NCBI GenBank assembly: GCA_913044215.1 | Contig: CAJWOT010000003.1 | Location: 1-48,123, forward strand | DNA length: 48,123 nucleotides | From: an uncultured Rhodospirillaceae bacterium | GTDB taxonomy: Bacteria > Pseudomonadota > Alphaproteobacteria > UBA8366 > GCA-2717185 | Reading direction: 5' to 3' | Part shown: positions 7,068 through 15,895 of the stretch, piece after piece | Numbering within the stretch: position 1 is the first letter of the stretch | Layout: each line of letters begins with the position of its first letter | Translations under genes and position numbers: made by a program | Notes under the pieces: model-generated | What the model was told of the DNA's origin: nothing | Seen by the model: only the letters and a program-made list of their open reading frames with translations | Database searches by the model: none

Positions 7068-8200
7068 CAGGCCGCCACACGATCCGCGTGTCTTCGAATC
7101 CAGCCACCGCCTAATACGCGGTCGCCGTCATAGACGACACAAGCCTGCCCCGGCGAGATTCCGAACTGCGGTTCGTCCAGGACAACGGTCGCATTGTCAT
7201 CGCCATCGTCGAAGAGACGCGCGCCCACCGGTGCCATCGTCGAACGTAACTTTACAGCACAATTGATACCTTCGGCGGGAATATCCGTCGCGCCCAGCCA
7301 ATTCAGCGATCCGATGTCGATGCGCCCAGTCCCCAGGGCGCTGCGCGGTCCGACAACAACCCGCCGCGAAGCAGGATCGAGCCGCACCACGTAGAGTGCT
7401 TCTTCACCTTCCGGCCGGCCGCCAAGGCTGAGCCCGCGCCGCTGGCCAATCGTAAAGTTGATTATGCCGGCGTGACGGCCCAGCACGGTGCCATCGAGGT
7501 CGACGATATCACCCGGATCGTGCGCTTCGGGGCGCAGTTTCTCGACGATGCGTGCGTAGTTGCCCTCCGGCACAAAGCAGATGTCCTGGCTGTCCGGCTT
7601 GGCGGCGACGGGGAGATCGAACCGTTCCGCATGGGCCCGCGTTTCCGCCTTTTCCATACCGCCCAACGGGAACCGAAGATAGTCGAGTTGGTCGCGCGTC
7701 GTCGCGAACAGAAAATAACTTTGGTCGCGCCCGGCATCGACGGCCCGCAAAAGGCCGGGCCCATCCGGCATCAGTTCGCGGCGCACGTAATGTCCGGTCG
7801 CGAGTGCGTCCGCGCCCAAATCTTTGGCCGTGGCCAGCAGATCGCGGAACTTGACGGTCTGATTGCAGCGGACACACGGGATTGGCGTTTCACCGCGCAG
7901 ATAGGAGTCGGCAAAATCATCGATCACCGCTTCGCGGAAACGGCTTTCGTAGTCGAGCACATAGTGGGGAATATCCAGCCGCGCCGCGACGGCACGCGCA
8001 TCGTAGATATCCTGGCCCGCACAGCAGGCTCCCTTGCGGCTGACCGCTGCACCATGATCGTAGAGCTGCAGGGTCACGCCGATGACTTCGTAACCCGCTT
8101 CCGCCATCAACGCGGCCGTGACAGAGGAATCTACGCCGCCCGACATGGCGACGACGACACGGGTTTCGGCAACGGGCTTATCGATGTCGAGGCCGTTCAT
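7067..8200 (-). CDS. mnmA: tRNA-specific 2-thiouridylase MnmA (377 residues)
   Basis: MnmA uses ATP and a persulfide to convert U34 of tRNA-Lys, -Glu and -Gln to 2-thiouridine. The PP-loop [17 protein letters not shown] lies near residue 17. The catalytic Cys pair is represented by [13 protein letters not shown] and the later DSQDICFV, with GQRRGL and the C-terminal beta-barrel [20 protein letters not shown]. Length is normal for the family. It starts 39 bases after sufA on the same strand, so it probably shares the SUF transcript. That fits its chemistry, because its sulfur comes from a cysteine desulfurase and two of those are encoded upstream. Confidence 0.95.
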   Translation of the reverse strand: MNGLDIDKPVAETRVVVAMSGGVDSSVTAALMAEAGYEVIGVTLQLYDHGAAVSRKGACCAGQDIYDARAVAARLDIPHYVLDYESRFREAVIDDFADSYLRGETPIPCVRCNQTVKFRDLLATAKDLGADALATGHYVRRELMPDGPGLLRAVDAGRDQSYFLFATTRDQLDYLRFPLGGMEKAETRAHAERFDLPVAAKPDSQDICFVPEGNYARIVEKLRPEAHDPGDIVDLDGTVLGRHAGIINFTIGQRRGLSLGGRPEGEEALYVVRLDPASRRVVVGPRSALGTGRIDIGSLNWLGATDIPAEGINCAVKLRSTMAPVGARLFDDGDDNATVVLDEPQFGISPGQACVVYDGDRVLGGGWIRRHADRVAA

Positions 8201-8239
8201 ATTCGATCGTTCTTGTCTCGCCGGTCGCCCGGTCTTGGA

Positions 8240-8578
8240 TCAGATGTGGAAGGACTCGCCGCAGCCGCAATGCCCTTTGGCATTGGGGTTGTTGAAGACG
8301 AAGCCTGATTGCAGCCTGTCTTCCTGATAATCCATCTCGGAGCCGATGAGGAACATCGTCGCTGCCGGATCGATCAGAACGCGTACGCCTTGGTCTTCCA
8401 CGACCTCCTCGAAGGGCAATTCCTTCTCGGCATACTCCACGTGATAGCTCATACCCGAACAGCCTTGCGCCTTCACGCCGACACGGATCCCGATCACCGG
8501 CTTATCGGCCGCGTCTAACAGGGACTTGATCCGCGCGACGGCGGCTTCGGTCAATGTCATCGCTGGAGGTCTGTCCAT
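8240..8578 (-). CDS. sufA: A-type Fe-S carrier, SufA/IscA family (112 residues)
   Basis: A-type carriers receive Fe-S clusters from the scaffold and pass them to target apoproteins. The three ligand Cys are visible as AQGCSGMSY and GHCGCGESFHI. I start at the ATG at 8578 (MDRPPAMTLTEAAVAR), since GGAG lies seven bases upstream and it is 14 bases after the sufT stop. The track ORF adds 27 residues that overlap sufT. It is the last assembly gene of the SUF operon, followed by mnmA. Confidence 0.92.
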   Translation of the reverse strand: MDRPPAMTLTEAAVARIKSLLDAADKPVIGIRVGVKAQGCSGMSYHVEYAEKELPFEEVVEDQGVRVLIDPAATMFLIGSEMDYQEDRLQSGFVFNNPNAKGHCGCGESFHI

Positions 8579-8592
8579 CACCATTCTCCGCC

Positions 8593-8994
8593 TTAAAACA
8601 TATCCAATTCGACGCGCGCCGCTTCCGACATCATAGACGGATCCCACGGCGGGTCCCAAACGATCTCGACGGTCACCTCGCCGACGCCGGCCACCGCAGC
8701 TGCGGCTTCGGCAACCTGTCCCGGCAGGATTCCGGCTACCGGACAGGCCGGTGCGGTCAATGTCATGTCGATCGCGACATCACCCTTTTCGTCGATCTCG
8801 CACTTATATATGAGACCCAATTCGTAAATGTTAACAGGAATTTCGGGGTCGTAGACCGTTTTCACACCCTCGATCACGGCCTCGACCGCGGCAACTGGTA
8901 CCGACGGGTCGCGCGGTTCACCGGCCTTGGCGATACCGTCTTCCGGCATCGGGGTCGGCATGAAACCAGCAAAAGGGGCGTGTTCCATAGACAT
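8593..8994 (-). CDS. sufT: SufT-like Fe-S maturation protein, DUF59/MIP18 family (133 residues)
   Basis: The DUF59 core is clear: VYDPEIPVNIYELGLIYKC, then TLTAPACPVAGILPGQV with the conserved Cys, then VWDPPWDPSMMSEAARVELDMF. SufT-type proteins assist maturation of Fe-S proteins under high demand, and this form ends the SUF operon in many bacteria. I take the ATG at 8994 (MSMEHAPFAGFM), with GGCGGA upstream and a 14-base gap from sufU. The first 35 residues before the DUF59 core form a Pro-rich extension. The track ORF start at 9081 lies within sufU and is unlikely. Confidence 0.9.
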   Translation of the reverse strand: MSMEHAPFAGFMPTPMPEDGIAKAGEPRDPSVPVAAVEAVIEGVKTVYDPEIPVNIYELGLIYKCEIDEKGDVAIDMTLTAPACPVAGILPGQVAEAAAAVAGVGEVTVEIVWDPPWDPSMMSEAARVELDMF

Positions 8995-9008
8995 CTCGCA
9001 GTTCCGCC

Positions 9009-9476
9009 TCAGGCTTCCGTCGTCGCTTCGTCTTTGCCGTCGATCGCGGCGTTCAAGGTGTGCCAGGGCAGTGTCGCGCACTTGACCCGCACAGGGAAGG
9101 CGCGCACGCCGGACAGAACATTGAGCTTTTCCAGATCGTCTTCCAGCAGCGTCGAATCATCGCCGTTATCTTCGCCAGTGCACATCTCGTGGAACCGCTC
9201 GAACATCGCCTTGGCTTCGTCGACGGTGCGGCCCTTGACCAATTCGGTCATCATCGACGCAGACGCGACAGAAATCGCACAGCCCTTGCCAACGAAGGAG
9301 ACATCTTCGATCCGTTTGCCATCGTCGAGTTTCAGATAAACAACGAGCTGGTCGCCGCACAAAGGGTTGGCGCCATGCGCATGCGCGGTGGCGTCCTCGA
9401 CATCGCGAAAATTGCGCGGGCTCTTGCCGTGATCGAGGATCACTTCCTGATAAAGCTCGCGGAGATCATCCAACAT
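9009..9476 (-). CDS. sufU: SufU-type Fe-S scaffold/sulfur acceptor (155 residues)
   Basis: An IscU/NifU N-terminal fold starting LRELYQEVILDHGKSPRN. The Cys ligands are in GANPLCGDQL, GKGCAIS and VRVKCATLPWHTL. An insertion between the second and third Cys (about residues 85-110, including TGEDNGDDS) places it with SufU, a zinc-dependent sulfur acceptor for SufS, rather than with IscU. Its ATG overlaps the sufS stop by one base (TAATG), so the two are coupled. No SufE is seen, which fits SufU as the partner of SufS here. The Leu/Asp-rich C terminus is ordinary. Confidence 0.92.
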   Translation of the reverse strand: MLDDLRELYQEVILDHGKSPRNFRDVEDATAHAHGANPLCGDQLVVYLKLDDGKRIEDVSFVGKGCAISVASASMMTELVKGRTVDEAKAMFERFHEMCTGEDNGDDSTLLEDDLEKLNVLSGVRAFPVRVKCATLPWHTLNAAIDGKDEATTEA

Positions 9477-10735
9477 TAACCCAAGAACTCCTGTGTAAAC
9501 TCAAGCGCTTCGACCAGCGCGTCGGCGTCAGCCCGCGTGTTATACAGGCCGAAGGACGCGCGTGTCATGGCCGGCACGCCCATGCGGTCCATCAGGGGCT
9601 GCGCGCAATGATGCCCGGCGCGGCAGGCGACACCGGCGCGATCGATAATCGTGGCGATATCGTGCGGGTGAATATTCTCCATACTGAAGGAGATCACCGC
9701 CGCCTTGCTCGGCGCCGTACCAAAGATCTTGAGCCCCGGTATCGACGTCAGTTTCTGAGTCGCGTACCCCAGAACATCTTGTTCATGCGCCGCGATACGA
9801 TCCATCCCAATCGCGGAGACATAATCGATAGCGGCACCAAGCCCGATCGCCTGCGCGATCATGGGTGTACCTGCCTCGAACTTATTGGGCAATTCCGCCC
9901 AGGTACTCTCCGCCAGGGTGACTGTCGAGATCATCTCGCCGCCACCCAGATAGGGCGGCATGGCGTTAAGCAGCTCTTCCTTACCGTACAGAACGCCGAC
10001 ACCGGACGGTCCGTACAGCTTGTGGCCGGTAAAGACGTAGAAATCGCAGTCGATTGCCTGCACGTCGACAACGCTATGAACGGCGGCCTGGCTGCCATCG
10101 AACAATACCTTGGCGCCCGCGTCATGGGCGAGCCGAGCGATCTCCGCCACCGGCGTGATCGTACCGAGCACGTTCGAAGTATGCGTGATCGCAACGAGCT
10201 TCGTGCGCGGGGTCAAAAGCTTCTTGAAGTCTTCCAGCAGGAACTCGCCATCGTCGGTAACCGGCACGGCCTTCAGCACGAGCCCCTTTTCATCCCGCAG
10301 CATCTGCCAAGGCACGATATTGGCGTGATGCTCCATGACCGAGATGATTATTTCATCGCCGGGTTCCAGAAAGCGGCGACCATAGGTACCGGCGACCATG
10401 TTGACCGCTTCGGTGGCGTTGCGGGTGAAAATGACTTCATGGTCATGCGCGGCATTAATGAAACGCTGCACTTTGACGCGCGCGCCCTCATAGGCCTCCG
10501 TCGCTTTTTCCGACATGTAATGCACACCACGATGCACATTGGCGTATTCGTGCTCGTAGACATATCGCACCGCATCGATGACCTGTTGCGGTTTCTGTGC
10601 AGATGCCGCGTTGTCGAGAAAGATCAGCGGCTTATCGTAGATCTGTTCGCTCAGGATCGGAAAATCACTGCGGTAGCTAAGCACGTCATAAGCCGTGTCA
10701 TTCGCTGTCGGCATGGCTTGCGCAGTATCGCTCAT
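9476..10735 (-). CDS. sufS: SufS group II cysteine desulfurase (419 residues)
   Basis: A PLP enzyme that removes sulfur from cysteine as a persulfide for cluster assembly. The class-V aminotransferase fold is clear: IFLDNAASAQKPQQVIDA near the N terminus, the PLP Lys in FTGHKLYGPSGVGVLYG, and the catalytic Cys in CRAGHHCAQPLMDRMG, the short group II loop. About 20 extra residues precede the core. It follows sufD with a 6-base gap and AGGGG as ribosome site, and overlaps sufU. A separate group I desulfurase is encoded at 15896. Confidence 0.95.
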   Translation of the reverse strand: MSDTAQAMPTANDTAYDVLSYRSDFPILSEQIYDKPLIFLDNAASAQKPQQVIDAVRYVYEHEYANVHRGVHYMSEKATEAYEGARVKVQRFINAAHDHEVIFTRNATEAVNMVAGTYGRRFLEPGDEIIISVMEHHANIVPWQMLRDEKGLVLKAVPVTDDGEFLLEDFKKLLTPRTKLVAITHTSNVLGTITPVAEIARLAHDAGAKVLFDGSQAAVHSVVDVQAIDCDFYVFTGHKLYGPSGVGVLYGKEELLNAMPPYLGGGEMISTVTLAESTWAELPNKFEAGTPMIAQAIGLGAAIDYVSAIGMDRIAAHEQDVLGYATQKLTSIPGLKIFGTAPSKAAVISFSMENIHPHDIATIIDRAGVACRAGHHCAQPLMDRMGVPAMTRASFGLYNTRADADALVEALEFTQEFLG

Positions 10736-10741
10736 TACGTT

Positions 10742-12037
10742 TTACCCCTGCCTTTCACTTCGACTCTCAAGCCAGTCATCGACGACCGCCTGGAAGGCCG
10801 CACGCGGTGCTTCGGCCTGAATTTCATCCAACGCCTCGCCGACGAAAGCGGCGACCAGCATGCCGCGCGCCGTTTGCGGATCGATACCGCGTGCGCGCAA
10901 ATAAAACAGCGGCTCTTCCTCAAGCTCACCGGTCGTCGCGCCGTGACTGCATTGCACATCGTCGGCGTAAATCTCCAGCTCCGGCTTGGTGTCAATCTCG
11001 GTGCCCGGTGACAACAAGAGCGTTTTGTTGAGCTGATGCCCGTCGGTCTTCTGCGAATCCTGGCGTACCAAAATCTTGCCCTGGAACACGCCGCGCGCGT
11101 TTTCGTCAAGAACGCCTTTGTAAACCTCGCGCGAACTGCTGTTCGGTGCCGCGTGATCGATAAAGGTGGTGTTGTCGATATGCTGCTCGCCGCATGCCAG
11201 ATAGGCGCCATTCAAGCGGCACTCCACCCGTTCGCCCAATTCCGAACGAATCTCGTTGCGCGCCAAGTTGCCACCGACCTGAAGCACGAAATTGTCGTAG
11301 ACGGCCCGGTCAGCGATACGAACCAGATTCGCGGCCAAGTGATACGCCTCCGGTCCTTCGTTCTGCAGCTTGTAGTGGTTCAGCACCGCCCCGTCGCCGA
11401 CGGAAACTTCCGACACGCTGTTGCTGAAATACGCGCCCGAACCAACATGGCTTTCGACGATCGTCGCAACACTGCCGGCACCGGCGACGATCAAATGCCG
11501 GGGGTGAAACGACACGGGCTCTTCCCCAGCGGTACCGATCGAGACGAGATGCAGCGGCTTGTCTAGTGCGACTCCGTCATCCAGCTTCAAGTACAGCCCG
11601 TCCGACAACAGCCCGGTGTTTAGCGTCGCCATCGGCAAGTCAGTCACATCACTGAATTGCCCTTCCAGCGAGGTCCGATCCGCGCTGAGTTTCGCGGCCA
11701 AGCTGGTCGCTTCCACGCCTTCCGAGAGACCGTCCAGCGATGACAGCGACGGCGCAAAACGGCCGTTCACGAAGACCGCGACATAAGCGTCTTCCAGCGC
11801 GACGATCCCTTCCGGAACTGTCGTGACTTCAGTTGTCTGGTTCGCTTCAGCGGCGACAAATCCGGTGCGCGCCAGCCTGCGCAGATTGGTGTATTTCCAT
11901 GCCTCGGTACGCGGCGTCGGCAAACCGGACTTGCGGAACGCCTCTTGCGCGTCGGCACGCAATCGATCCAGCCAGCCGGTACCGGCACCCGGCAGGACCG
12001 CATCGAAATCTTCAAGGAAAGGAACAGGTTGCGCCAT
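10742..12037 (-). CDS. sufD: SufD, Fe-S assembly scaffold subunit (431 residues)
   Basis: SufD pairs with SufB and the SufC ATPase in the SufBCD scaffold. The beta-helix core is seen from about residue 120 to 390 (PLHLVSIGTAGEEP, LNGAYLACGEQHIDNTTFIDHA, SSREVYKGVLDENARGVFQGKI, and the late CSHGATTGEL motif holding a conserved Cys/His). The N-terminal helical domain begins MAQPVPFLEDFDAVLPGAG. Length is within the family range. It lies two bases after the sufC stop in the order B-C-D-S. Confidence 0.95.
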   Translation of the reverse strand: MAQPVPFLEDFDAVLPGAGTGWLDRLRADAQEAFRKSGLPTPRTEAWKYTNLRRLARTGFVAAEANQTTEVTTVPEGIVALEDAYVAVFVNGRFAPSLSSLDGLSEGVEATSLAAKLSADRTSLEGQFSDVTDLPMATLNTGLLSDGLYLKLDDGVALDKPLHLVSIGTAGEEPVSFHPRHLIVAGAGSVATIVESHVGSGAYFSNSVSEVSVGDGAVLNHYKLQNEGPEAYHLAANLVRIADRAVYDNFVLQVGGNLARNEIRSELGERVECRLNGAYLACGEQHIDNTTFIDHAAPNSSSREVYKGVLDENARGVFQGKILVRQDSQKTDGHQLNKTLLLSPGTEIDTKPELEIYADDVQCSHGATTGELEEEPLFYLRARGIDPQTARGMLVAAFVGEALDEIQAEAPRAAFQAVVDDWLESRSERQG

Positions 12038-12039
12038 CG

Positions 12040-12798
12040 CTATGCAGCCTCTGCCCCGACGAACGACGCGTAGCCCTTCTCTTCCAGCTCCAGCGCCAAG
12101 GTCTTGTCGCCAGATTGAATGATCTTGCCGCCTGCCAGGATATGAACATGGTCCGGCACGATATAGTCGAGCAGCCGCTGGTAGTGGGTGATCACCAGCA
12201 TGCCGCGCTCGGCCCCGCGCAGCGCGTTGACCCCGTCGGCGACGATCTTCAGCGCATCGATATCGAGGCCGGAATCCGTTTCATCGAGTACCGCGAATTT
12301 CGGCTCCAGCACCGCCATCTGCAGCACCTCGTTGCGCTTCTTCTCACCGCCGGAGAAGCCGACATTGAGCGCACGGCGCAACATGTCGTCATTGATGTTC
12401 AAGGCGCCGGCTTTCTCGCGCACGAATTTGAGGAACTGCATCGCGTCGAGCGCCCCTTCGCCACGATGTTCCCGCACCGCATTGACGGCCGTCTTCAGGA
12501 AGGTCGTGGTCGCGACACCCGGGATCTCGACGGGATATTGGAAAGCGAGAAACAGGCCGGACCGGGCGCGTTCATCCGCTTCCATCTCCAACAAATCTTC
12601 CCCGTCGAACAGAACCTGGCCTGACGTCACTTCATAGCCGTCCCGGCCGGCCAGGACGTAGGACAGCGTGCTTTTGCCCGAGCCGTTCGGCCCCATGATC
12701 GCATGCACTTCGCCGGCCTCGATCGTGAGATCGATACCCTTGAGGATTTCCTTGCCGTCGACAGTGGCATGCAGATCGCGAATTTCGATCAATGACAT
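12040..12798 (-). CDS. sufC: SufC, ABC-type ATPase of the SufBCD complex (252 residues)
   Basis: A cytosolic ABC ATPase that drives conformational change of the SufB-SufD scaffold. Walker A is GPNGSGKSTL near residue 36, the signature is NVGFSGGEKKRNEVLQMAV, and Walker B is FAVLDETDSGLDIDALK; the DETDSGLD form is characteristic of SufC rather than of transport ATPases. There is no membrane partner nearby. It begins 33 bases after sufB and ends two bases before sufD. Confidence 0.96.
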   Translation of the reverse strand: MSLIEIRDLHATVDGKEILKGIDLTIEAGEVHAIMGPNGSGKSTLSYVLAGRDGYEVTSGQVLFDGEDLLEMEADERARSGLFLAFQYPVEIPGVATTTFLKTAVNAVREHRGEGALDAMQFLKFVREKAGALNINDDMLRRALNVGFSGGEKKRNEVLQMAVLEPKFAVLDETDSGLDIDALKIVADGVNALRGAERGMLVITHYQRLLDYIVPDHVHILAGGKIIQSGDKTLALELEEKGYASFVGAEAA

Positions 12799-12831
12799 AG
12801 TTTGTTTCCCTGGCGTCTCGTTGTGGGGCGT

Positions 12832-14289
12832 TTAGCCCACGCTACCTTCAAGGCTGATGCCGATAAGTTTCTGCGCCTCGACGGCGAACTCCATCGGCAG
12901 CGTCTTCATAACTTCCTTGCAGAACCCGTTGACGATCACCGAGACCGCCTCTTCCGCCGACAGGCCCCGCTGCAGGCAGTAGAACAGCTGATCTTCGCTA
13001 ATCTTCGCCGTCGTCGCCTCATGCTCGACGCGCGCTGACGGGTTGCTGGTCTCGATATAAGGCACGGTGTGCGCGCCGCACTGATCGCCGATCAACAGGC
13101 TGTCGCACTGCGTAAAATTGCGCGCGCCTTCCGCGCTGGCCATGACCTTGACCAAGCCGCGATAGCTCTGGTCGGCGCGGCCCGCCGAAATACCTTTCGA
13201 GATGATCGTCGAGCTGGTGTTCTTGCCAATATGGATCATCTTCGTACCGGTATCGGCCTGCTGTCGGTTCGCCGTGATCGCAACGGAATAGAACTCGCCG
13301 ACGGAGTTATCCCCGATCAACAGACAGCTCGGATATTTCCACGTAATCGCCGAGCCGGTTTCGACCTGCGTCCAGGCGATCTTCGAATTCTTGCCGCGGC
13401 AGGCGCCCCGCTTGGTGACGAAGTTGTAGATACCACCGCGGCCTTCTTCGTCGCCCGGATACCAGTTCTGGACGGTCGAATATTTGATCTCGGCATCGTC
13501 CAGCGCCACCAGTTCAACGACCGCAGCGTGCAGCTGATGCTCATCGCGCTGGGGCGCCGTACAGCCTTCCAGGTAACTTACGTAGGACCCTTCATCGGCG
13601 ATGATCAATGTACGCTCGAACTGGCCCGTATTCTCAGCGTTGATACGGAAATAGGTCGATAGCTCCATCGGGCAGCGCACGCCCTTCGGAATGTAGACGA
13701 AGGAACCGTCCGTAAAGACAGCGCAATTCAGGCAAGCATGCTTGTTGTCGGCGTACGGAACGACGGAACCGAGATATTTCTGCACCAGCTCCGGGTGTTC
13801 CTGGACCGCTTCCGAGAAGGAGCAGAAAATGACGCCGACTTCCTCCAGCTTCTTCTTGTAGGTCGTTGCGACCGAAACACTGTCGAAGACGGCATCGACC
13901 GCAACACCGGCCAGCACTTCCTGCTCGCGCAGCGGGATACCAAGCTTCTCATATGTCTCAAGCAGCTTCGGATCCACCTCGTCGAGGCTTTTAGGCTTGT
14001 CCGCGTCGGATTTCGGCGCGGAATAATAGTAAGCGTCCTGATAATCGATTGGCGGAAAGTCGACCTTCGCCCATTCCGGCTCGGGCATCGTCAGCCAATG
14101 GCGGTAGGCTTTGAGGCGCCATTCCAACAACCATTCCGGCTCTTCTTTCTTGGCCGAGATGAAGCGGATGATGTCCTCGTTCAGCCCCTTCGGCGCACTC
14201 TCCTGCTCGATATCGGTGACGAAGCCGTGCTTGTAGCCATCCTCGGCAATCGAGTTGACCTGTTCCAGCGTTTCCGTACTGACTGCCAT
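12832..14289 (-). CDS. sufB: SufB, Fe-S cluster scaffold (485 residues)
   Basis: The main scaffold on which clusters form in the SufBCD complex. Seen motifs include [61 protein letters not shown] and the C-terminal [19 protein letters not shown], whose Cys is thought to receive sulfur and ligate the cluster. Length is typical. It starts two bases after the stop of the adjacent Rrf2 regulator gene, so the regulator and the scaffold are translated from the same message. Confidence 0.97.
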   Translation of the reverse strand: MAVSTETLEQVNSIAEDGYKHGFVTDIEQESAPKGLNEDIIRFISAKKEEPEWLLEWRLKAYRHWLTMPEPEWAKVDFPPIDYQDAYYYSAPKSDADKPKSLDEVDPKLLETYEKLGIPLREQEVLAGVAVDAVFDSVSVATTYKKKLEEVGVIFCSFSEAVQEHPELVQKYLGSVVPYADNKHACLNCAVFTDGSFVYIPKGVRCPMELSTYFRINAENTGQFERTLIIADEGSYVSYLEGCTAPQRDEHQLHAAVVELVALDDAEIKYSTVQNWYPGDEEGRGGIYNFVTKRGACRGKNSKIAWTQVETGSAITWKYPSCLLIGDNSVGEFYSVAITANRQQADTGTKMIHIGKNTSSTIISKGISAGRADQSYRGLVKVMASAEGARNFTQCDSLLIGDQCGAHTVPYIETSNPSARVEHEATTAKISEDQLFYCLQRGLSAEEAVSVIVNGFCKEVMKTLPMEFAVEAQKLIGISLEGSVG

Positions 14290-14291
14290 TG

Positions 14292-14756
14292 CTAAACCTG
14301 CCCTCGTACTTCTGCCGATGTTTCCGCATTTAACGGTGGCAGATCCTCGAATCCTGAATAGACCAGATCGGAAAGCGATACCGCTTCGAGTGCGCCGCGG
14401 ATCGCGTCATTGACCTTTTCCCAACCACCACGGATCGGGCACAGGCTTTCAACCTGACACTGCGCATCGGATGCTTCGACACAGGCCGTCAGCGCAACCG
14501 GCCCCTCCAACGCTTCGACGATGGCAGCGACGGAGATCTCGTCCGGCCCCCGCGATAAGCTATAGCCGCCATGGACGCCGCGGTGCGACACGACGAGATC
14601 GCTGCGCGCCAAGGATTTCAGGACCTTGCTGACCATCGGCGCCGGCAATCCGGTCGCTTCGGCGAGCTCGGGCGCGGTGGTCAAGCTGTCGCGGCGATTG
14701 GCCATCTGCGAGAGAACGACCACGCCGTAATCGATCATGCGGCTGAGTTTCAGCAC
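14292..14756 (-). CDS. Rrf2-family regulator of the SUF operon (154 residues), GTG start
   Basis: A winged-helix Rrf2 protein of the SUF-system regulator type. The N terminus [18 protein letters not shown], the recognition region [33 protein letters not shown] and three Cys ([10 protein letters not shown] and SLCPIRGGW) suitable for an Fe-S cluster are visible. Such proteins sense cluster status and repress suf genes when clusters are sufficient. The start is a GTG at 14756 with GGAG upstream. A strong dyad immediately before it (14764-14792) is a good autoregulatory operator candidate. It is the second Rrf2 gene in this locus; the other, at 17045, is IscR-like. Confidence 0.92.
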   Translation of the reverse strand: MLKLSRMIDYGVVVLSQMANRRDSLTTAPELAEATGLPAPMVSKVLKSLARSDLVVSHRGVHGGYSLSRGPDEISVAAIVEALEGPVALTACVEASDAQCQVESLCPIRGGWEKVNDAIRGALEAVSLSDLVYSGFEDLPPLNAETSAEVRGQV

Positions 14757-14763
14757 GTCGGCT

Positions 14764-14792
14764 CCAATCCGTACCTATTTGGTGCGGATTGG
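14764..14792 (-). promoter_or_regulatory. 29-bp dyad before the Rrf2/suf operon, candidate operator
   Basis: On the plus strand the halves are CCAATCCGTACC and GGTGCGGATTGG around a five-base spacer; 11 of 12 positions are complementary. It ends seven bases before the regulator's GTG and touches the ribosome site, and lies in a 119-base gap after tenA where an internal promoter would fit (a weak TTGAAA lies upstream on the minus strand). It could bind the Rrf2 protein as an operator, or fold in RNA and hide the ribosome site. Confidence 0.55.
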
Positions 14793-14875
14793 AAAATGTT
14801 TCATTTCATAGGCGATTTCAAGCCCGGGGCGGCGATTTTTTCCCGCAAAACCAAAATATTTCCGAAATTTTCGCG

Positions 14876-15550
14876 CTATCCGGCAGCGTCGATGCCCATT
14901 TGCCAGAATCCGACCTCCAAACGGGTCGCTTCGGCGAAGGTGCGGCTCAGGCTTTCGATCCGGCCCGGACCACCTCGGCGCGTCAACAACCGGTCGAGCT
15001 GCGCTGCATGTGCCCAAGCAACCTCCTGATAGTCTTCGGCTGCGTAGGTATCGATCCATTCCTGGTAGGGATTGTCGTCCCCACCAACAGACGCGTTCGA
15101 TGCAAGCCAGCTGCCAATCTCCGCATAGCCGACGACACAGGGCGCCAGCGCCGCCGCCAGATCCAGCGAGTCGCCGGACAGGCCACGTTCCAAGACGTAC
15201 CGCGTATAGGCCATGTTCGCCGGATCCTCGGGCAGTGCCGCCATCTCCGCCTCGCTCATCCCCCAGCGTTCGCAAAATGCGACATGCAGGCCCATTTCCG
15301 TGTCGACGATCGCGGAGACGGCACCTGCCGCCGATCGCAATTCCTCCAAATCCTCGGCCTTGAACGCGGCCAGCGCGTAGGCCCGCGCGAAATGGATCAG
15401 GAACAGGTAGTCCTGCTGCAGGTAGTAACGAAACGACGCTTCCGGCAGCGTTCCCGCACCCAATTCCTGGACGAACCGGTGTTTGGTATAGGCGTCCCAA
15501 TCGGACTGGCAGGCCGACTTGAGACGGTTGAACAGTTCGTATTCCGGCAT
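14876..15550 (-). CDS. tenA: TenA/thiaminase II family protein (224 residues)
   Basis: An all-helical TenA/PqqC-fold protein that typically hydrolyses aminopyrimidine breakdown products to salvage the HMP half of thiamine. The expected residues appear in order: Asp in QQDYLFLIHFARAYA, the nucleophilic Cys in ALAPCVVGYAEIGSWL, the Tyr/Trp region WIDTYAAEDYQEV, and the late Glu in ATRLEVGFWQMG. This is the Cys-containing TenA_C type. The ATG at 15550 (MPEYELFNRLK) has GGGG upstream; a GTG at 15556 overlapping the ferredoxin stop (GTGA) is the alternative. Its place between a ferredoxin and the SUF regulator is unusual. Confidence 0.88.
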   Translation of the reverse strand: MPEYELFNRLKSACQSDWDAYTKHRFVQELGAGTLPEASFRYYLQQDYLFLIHFARAYALAAFKAEDLEELRSAAGAVSAIVDTEMGLHVAFCERWGMSEAEMAALPEDPANMAYTRYVLERGLSGDSLDLAAALAPCVVGYAEIGSWLASNASVGGDDNPYQEWIDTYAAEDYQEVAWAHAAQLDRLLTRRGGPGRIESLSRTFAEATRLEVGFWQMGIDAAG

Positions 15551-15552
15551 GA

Positions 15553-15885
15553 TCACCCCAACAACATGTTATGGGTTTCCGGCGGCAATCGTACGGTCAA
15601 ACCGTCAAGCGCTTCGGTCAGCGTGATCTGGCAACCCAGCCGCGACGTCCGGGTCAAGCCCACCGCCAAGTCCAGCATATCTTCTTCGTCCTCTTCCGGC
15701 GGCGGCAGCTTGCCATGCCATTCCGCCTCGACGATGACATGGCAGGTGGAGCAAGCCATGACGCCCTCGCAGGCGCCTTCGATATCGATGTTGTTGCGAT
15801 GTGCAATTTCCAAGATCGTCGAGCCTGCCGGTGCATCGACTTCCTTGCGGGTCCCGTCGGACTCGATGAATACCATCTTTGCCAT
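15553..15885 (-). CDS. fdx: [2Fe-2S] ferredoxin, adrenodoxin/ISC type (110 residues)
   Basis: A plant/vertebrate-type ferredoxin of the Isc class. Cluster ligands are in [16 protein letters not shown] (C-x5-C-x2-C) and the fourth Cys in [16 protein letters not shown]. The acidic stretch [13 protein letters not shown] between them is typical of partners of ferredoxin reductase and of cysteine desulfurase. Such ferredoxins supply electrons for cluster assembly. It begins ten bases after the IscS-like gene, which supports an ISC-like functional pair embedded in a SUF locus that has no iscU, hscA or hscB. Confidence 0.95.
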   Translation of the reverse strand: MAKMVFIESDGTRKEVDAPAGSTILEIAHRNNIDIEGACEGVMACSTCHVIVEAEWHGKLPPPEEDEEDMLDLAVGLTRTSRLGCQITLTEALDGLTVRLPPETHNMLLG

Positions 15886-15895
15886 TCGCTTTCCC

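Noticed and set aside
9608-11011. 467-codon plus-strand ORF
   Set aside because: Antisense shadow across sufS and sufD, both of which are certain.
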